Assembly: GCF_021245725.1 (NCBI RefSeq)
Contig: NZ_JAJGSX010000007.1
Location: forward strand, 124,001-188,000
Direction of reading: 5' to 3'
Origin: Pseudonocardia sp. TRM90224
GTDB taxonomy: Bacteria > Actinomycetota > Actinomycetes > Mycobacteriales > Pseudonocardiaceae
Length of the DNA: 64,000 nt
The translations under genes and the position numbers were made by a program. Numbering within the stretch: position 1 is the first letter of the stretch; the number at the start of each line of letters is the position of its first letter. The notes beneath the pieces were generated by a model. The model did not search any database, was not told the origin of the DNA, and was given only the letters and a program-made list of their open reading frames with translations. Positions 61,067 through 64,000 of this stretch are shown here, piece after piece.

Positions 61067-61675
61067 TCAGGCGCCCCAACTCTTCGCGACCTTGTCGATC
61101 ACGGAGGTGGCGAGGTACAGCGTGCCGCGGGTGGCAGGCCCGACCTCGAGCGTGAACGGGTACAGCTCGGGCGAGGTGATATCTGTGATCGGTGTGCCGT
61201 CGACCGCCAGCCGGACGCCTGCCGGGTTCACGGTCCGCAGCTTGGCCGGGATCCCGCTCGTCGCGGTCGCGAAGGCCGCGGTCGAGAAGCAGACGTAATA
61301 GGAGCCTTCGAGCTCGTCGAAGTCGAAGACCGTCCAGCCGATCGAAACCTTGAGGTCGCCGGAGCGGGCAGCCAGGTAGGAACTGACGAGCTGCCTGTTG
61401 CGGACCGAGAGCACCCCGGAGAACGCGACCGGTTGCAGGGCGCCCAGCCCCCAGCTGACGTCGCCGAGCGCAGCGACGATCGGTATGGCAGGGCCCCCGG
61501 CCGGGTCGCCGCGTCCGGCGAGGGCGCCCGCCTGAACCGGATCGGTAACGCTGATGTCCGCCACCAGTGCCGTCGTGCCGACGGTGAGGCGGGTGATCAC
61601 CCCGACGGGGTTCCGCTCCTGGGACGTCGGGTTGAAGGTCTGGCCGATATCGCAGGACTTCCTGAACTCCGGCAT
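61067..61675 (-). CDS. Hypothetical protein, beta-rich, unknown
   Basis: A 202-residue protein that I do not recognise. It has one N-terminal Cys (KSCDIGQTFNPTSQERNP) and then beta-rich sequence (VGVITRLTVGTTALVADISVTDPV, YYVCFSTAAFATA, LYPFTLEVGPATRGTLYLATSVIDKVAKSWGA). No signal peptide. GGGAGG lies nine bases before ATG 61675, which decides that start; the ATG at 61684 abuts the GGGAGG. It is bounded by the endonuclease V gene and by a duplicated fragment of that gene, so it may be part of an inserted segment. Confidence 0.65.
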   Translation of the reverse strand: MPEFRKSCDIGQTFNPTSQERNPVGVITRLTVGTTALVADISVTDPVQAGALAGRGDPAGGPAIPIVAALGDVSWGLGALQPVAFSGVLSVRNRQLVSSYLAARSGDLKVSIGWTVFDFDELEGSYYVCFSTAAFATATSGIPAKLRTVNPAGVRLAVDGTPITDITSPELYPFTLEVGPATRGTLYLATSVIDKVAKSWGA

Positions 61676-61723
61676 GGCCGACATCCTCCCGCGAGGCGGC
61701 GTCGAGCGGGCGGCAACTTCGGT

Positions 61724-61866
61724 GCGATCGACGGCGCCGAACGCACCGGCTCGGTCCTGCGCACGAAGGACGGCGGCGCGCCGGTGTTCGTCTCACCGGG
61801 GCACCGGATCGGCCACGACGCCGCATGCGAGCTGGTGCTCGCCGCGGCGCCGCGCTGGTGGGGTGA
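61724..61866 (+). pseudogene. Partial duplicate of the endonuclease V 3' end
   Basis: Reading GSVLRTKDGGAPVFVSPGHR and onwards to CELVLAAAPRW, this matches the end of endonuclease V (60870-60998) at most positions. It then jumps, with about 50 bases deleted, to the same last residues and stop (GGTGGGGTGA). It has no start and cannot encode an enzyme. Confidence 0.85.
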
Positions 61867-61873
61867 CCGATCC

Positions 61874-62410
61874 CTACTTCTTGCAGTACTTGCCGTTGTT
61901 CGTCGAGATGTAGAGGATCGGCGGTGCGTGCGGCACCGTGATCTTCAGACAAGCGCCCTTCTTCCCGTGCTCCGTCGCGGCCCGGCGGATGTTGTCGCGC
62001 AGGACGTAGGTCTCGACGGCCGGCTTCGCGACCGCGAGTGCGCACAAGGCACCCGCAGCGGCCGTCGGCTTGTTCTCCTGCAGCGGGTGGCAGACCTCGT
62101 CCTTGAGGTACCTGAGAAGGGCCGCGCCATCGCCCTCGCGCTCGTGCAGGTTCTTCGTCGCTGCCCGCGACAGGTAGAAGGAGCAGGAGCCCACGCTGCA
62201 GTTGACCGTCACCACCCCCCTCGTGACGGAACGGTTGAGGAGGCCGCTGCCGCGGCAGCTCCCGTTGTCGTTGTGACCGAAGACGCACAGGCCTGCGGGG
62301 GCGGCCGGGGTTGCGGGTACCGCGGCGTTCGCGACCGCCGGGCCGGTGAGCTGCATCGCGGCGAGCAGTCCCACGATCGCAAGGACGCGGCCGATCAGGT
62401 TCGCATTCAT
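61874..62410 (-). CDS. Secreted cysteine-rich protein, unknown
   Basis: A 178-residue exported protein with a Sec signal peptide (hydrophobic stretch then AVANA-AVP, cleavage near residue 29). The mature part has eight cysteines (GLCVFG, GSCRGS, NCSVGSCSF, VCHPL, LCALA, ACLKI, KYCKK) likely to form disulfides, and otherwise no known motif. ATG 62419 is an alternative start. It follows the endonuclease V fragment on the opposite strand, as the previous unknown gene follows endonuclease V itself. Confidence 0.7.
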   Translation of the reverse strand: MNANLIGRVLAIVGLLAAMQLTGPAVANAAVPATPAAPAGLCVFGHNDNGSCRGSGLLNRSVTRGVVTVNCSVGSCSFYLSRAATKNLHEREGDGAALLRYLKDEVCHPLQENKPTAAAGALCALAVAKPAVETYVLRDNIRRAATEHGKKGACLKITVPHAPPILYISTNNGKYCKK

Positions 62411-62629
62411 TCTTCGCATGGTTGATCTCCTCGATCGACGGCGATCGTCGATGCGGTCGCAGGTCTGATTCGGTGTCTTGACGACCGCGCGTTGTCGTCG
62501 CCCGGAATCATCCGAGGCGGCCGCCGGGCGGTGGAACCCCCGAACTCAGGGGTACCGCCGGTCCGTACCGGTGCACGCCCGATACCATGTGCACAGGTGG
62601 ACGGCAACCCTTGAAGTCGGTCGGCGGAA

Positions 62630-63460
62630 ATGACGGAACCAATGAGCACCGCACAGTGCGGGCCAGTACGCATAAGCGTGCATGAACGCGATCCGATCAT
62701 TCTGCTCGAACCGCTTCGCCGCATCACGTTCGGTCGGGATCCGACGGCCGATCTGGTTTTCTCGGGCGACCCCGGCCTGTCGCGTCATGCCGGGGAGATC
62801 CGGCACGCTGGCTCCGGCGTGGTGATCGCGAATCTCAGCGCACGGCATTCACTGTTCGTCGCGGAAGCCGGCCGACGCACCAGACTGCACCCGGTGCAGA
62901 GCGGCGCGGCGCGGGTCTCGCTGTTCCTCGCCGCCGGCGTCTTCGAGGTCACGGCACAGAACTGGGAGGCGTCGGGCTGCCGCATCGCGATCCACGTTGC
63001 GCCCGCCGATCCCGTCGACGTGGAGCAGGTTCCGGCGCAGGCGCGCACCGAGACCGAACACTCCCTTCGGCTCAACCCGGCCACCAAGGAGTTCGCCACC
63101 GCACTCGTGCTGTGCAGCGCCAAGCTCCGAACCGGAACGGCGGCCTCCGTGCCGACGGTGCCGGAGCTGACCCGCCAGGTACTGGAAGCCACGGGCAGCT
63201 GGCACCTGCTGCGTCGCCTCGATGACGATCCCGCCACCCGAAGCAGGCTGACCGGACGCATCCACGAGCACCTCAAACAGCTGCGCTCGAAGCTCAAGGC
63301 GCGGAAGCTGGCGCCCGAAGGCGCGATGGCACCCGCACTCCTGGCCGACGTGCTCATCGACAACGACATCATCGCGCCGACCCATCTCGGGCTCCTGGAA
63401 GATCCCGACTGGCTCGCCGTGCAGGCCGAACTGTGGTGGTCCGCGCCCGACGACGGATAG
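62630..63460 (+). CDS. FHA domain protein
   Basis: A 276-residue protein. Residues about 10-100 are an FHA phosphothreonine-binding domain with RITFGRDPTADLVFSGDPGLSRHAGEI (Gly-Arg and Ser-Arg-His of the binding face). The C-terminal 130 residues are helical (TVPELTRQVLEATGSWHLL, HLKQLRSKLKARKL) and unrecognised. It starts 210 bp from the previous gene and is followed by a Ser/Thr kinase gene, so it probably reads phosphothreonines made by that kinase. Confidence 0.83.
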   Translation: MTEPMSTAQCGPVRISVHERDPIILLEPLRRITFGRDPTADLVFSGDPGLSRHAGEIRHAGSGVVIANLSARHSLFVAEAGRRTRLHPVQSGAARVSLFLAAGVFEVTAQNWEASGCRIAIHVAPADPVDVEQVPAQARTETEHSLRLNPATKEFATALVLCSAKLRTGTAASVPTVPELTRQVLEATGSWHLLRRLDDDPATRSRLTGRIHEHLKQLRSKLKARKLAPEGAMAPALLADVLIDNDIIAPTHLGLLEDPDWLAVQAELWWSAPDDG

Positions 63461-63583
63461 GGGTCAGGGTTCCCGAACCCCTGCGTTCAGGGGGATGCCC
63501 GCGCACTGCCGCCGTGTATCGTCGACGCGTCACATCATCGGGCACAATTGATCGTCGCGGCGGAGCACGGGCTGAGGTGTGTC

Positions 63584-64000
63584 GTGAGCACGGAACCGGA
63601 TCCGTCGAGAAACTTCGGACGCTATCGTCTCGATGAGTTGCTCGGCCGCGGCGGAATGGGTGACGTGTACCGGGCGTTCGACACCGAAACAGAACGCGAT
63701 GTGGCCGTCAAACGGTTGCGGCCGGAACTCGCCCAGGAGAAGACGTACCGAGAACGGTTCCAGCGCGAATCCAAGATAGTTTCCAGACTGAATGAGCCGC
63801 ACATCATTCCCGTCCACAACTTCGGGGAGATCAACGGCTGGCTGTACATCGAAATGCGGCTGGTGAAAGGACTCGACCTCGCAGCGCTGCTCGACCAGTT
63901 CGGCCCGCTCCCGGCCGAGCGTGCGGTGAGCATCGTGGTCCAGATTGCGGACGCGCTGGCTGCCGCTCACGGTGAAGGTCTCGTCCACCGCGACGTCAAG
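63584..64000 (+). CDS. Serine/threonine protein kinase (PknB-type), 5' part
   Basis: The N-terminal 139 residues of a Hanks-type kinase; the rest is outside the window. The Gly-loop LGRGGMGDVYRAFD, the ATP-binding Lys in VAVKRL, and the start of the catalytic loop HRDVK at the very edge are visible. The start is GTG 63584 (VSTEPDPSRN). It is downstream of and likely linked to the FHA gene. Membrane anchor and sensor domains cannot be seen. Confidence 0.9.
   Translation, partial: MSTEPDPSRNFGRYRLDELLGRGGMGDVYRAFDTETERDVAVKRLRPELAQEKTYRERFQRESKIVSRLNEPHIIPVHNFGEINGWLYIEMRLVKGLDLAALLDQFGPLPAERAVSIVVQIADALAAAHGEGLVHRDVK

Overview
The window is very GC-rich and has the marks of an actinobacterium: a WhiB protein, a CGAAC-N4-GTTCG LexA box, an F420-type (DDN-like) oxidoreductase, a TIGR03086/mycothiol-type protein, DUF3558-like lipoproteins, many GTG starts and many ATGA stop/start overlaps. 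A Pseudonocardiales-like genome (Pseudonocardia or a relative) is my best inference; no rRNA or species marker is present.

Layout. 1-12.9 kb: a class A beta-lactamase running off the left edge, small membrane and lipoprotein genes, an MFS/TetR pair, a multicopper oxidase/ZIP permease pair, an HNH-nuclease lipoprotein, a DinB polymerase with an SOS box on its start codon, a MarR/TIGR03086 divergent pair, an ABM monooxygenase, a GH3 beta-glucosidase and a PrmC-like methyltransferase. 12.9-16.9 kb: an FAD monooxygenase, then 20 tRNA genes packed on the minus strand (14387-16874), interrupted by a whiB gene and by a 164-bp palindromic element. Several of these tRNAs have odd architecture. 17.1-25.3 kb: two overlapping 1.36-kilo-residue paralogues with the order trypsin-like protease, STAND NTPase, one transmembrane helix, WD40-like propeller. 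The second has lost the protease His and Ser. 25.3-41 kb: mostly ordinary accessory genes (PPOX, DUF3558, CPT-like kinase, AraC/Gfo-Idh, TetR/CPBP, ribbon-helix-helix/DUF4097 plus a DrrAB-type ABC pair, a LtaS-like membrane sulfatase, MFS/MerR, SDR, HAD). 41-51 kb: a normal tRNA-Asn, small proteins, then a galactoside utilisation cluster (GH36, an ABC sugar importer, a DeoR regulator, galT, galK). 51-64 kb: PaiB-like protein, EstB-like hydrolase, a frameshifted LuxR/LAL regulator, a C39/BtrH-like protein, a redox signalling operon (receiver-TrxR fusion, cNMP-domain histidine kinase, OsmC), endonuclease V followed by a duplicated fragment of its 3' end, two unknown proteins, an FHA protein and the start of a Ser/Thr kinase.

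Working together. The galactose genes form a route from uptake through alpha-galactoside hydrolysis to the Leloir enzymes. The RR-TrxR, histidine kinase and OsmC genes look like one redox-sensing unit. The FHA protein next to a PknB-type kinase looks like a phosphopeptide reader with its kinase.

Most unusual parts. (1) The tRNA array: 20 genes with 18 anticodon identities, none for Arg, Thr or Pro, C33 in both valine tRNAs, and leucine anticodons on bodies without a long variable arm. (2) The adjoining membrane protease-STAND-propeller pair, one apparently active and one pseudoprotease, which I consider the best candidate for an undescribed signalling or defence system. (3) Several families of long intergenic palindromes repeated through the window.
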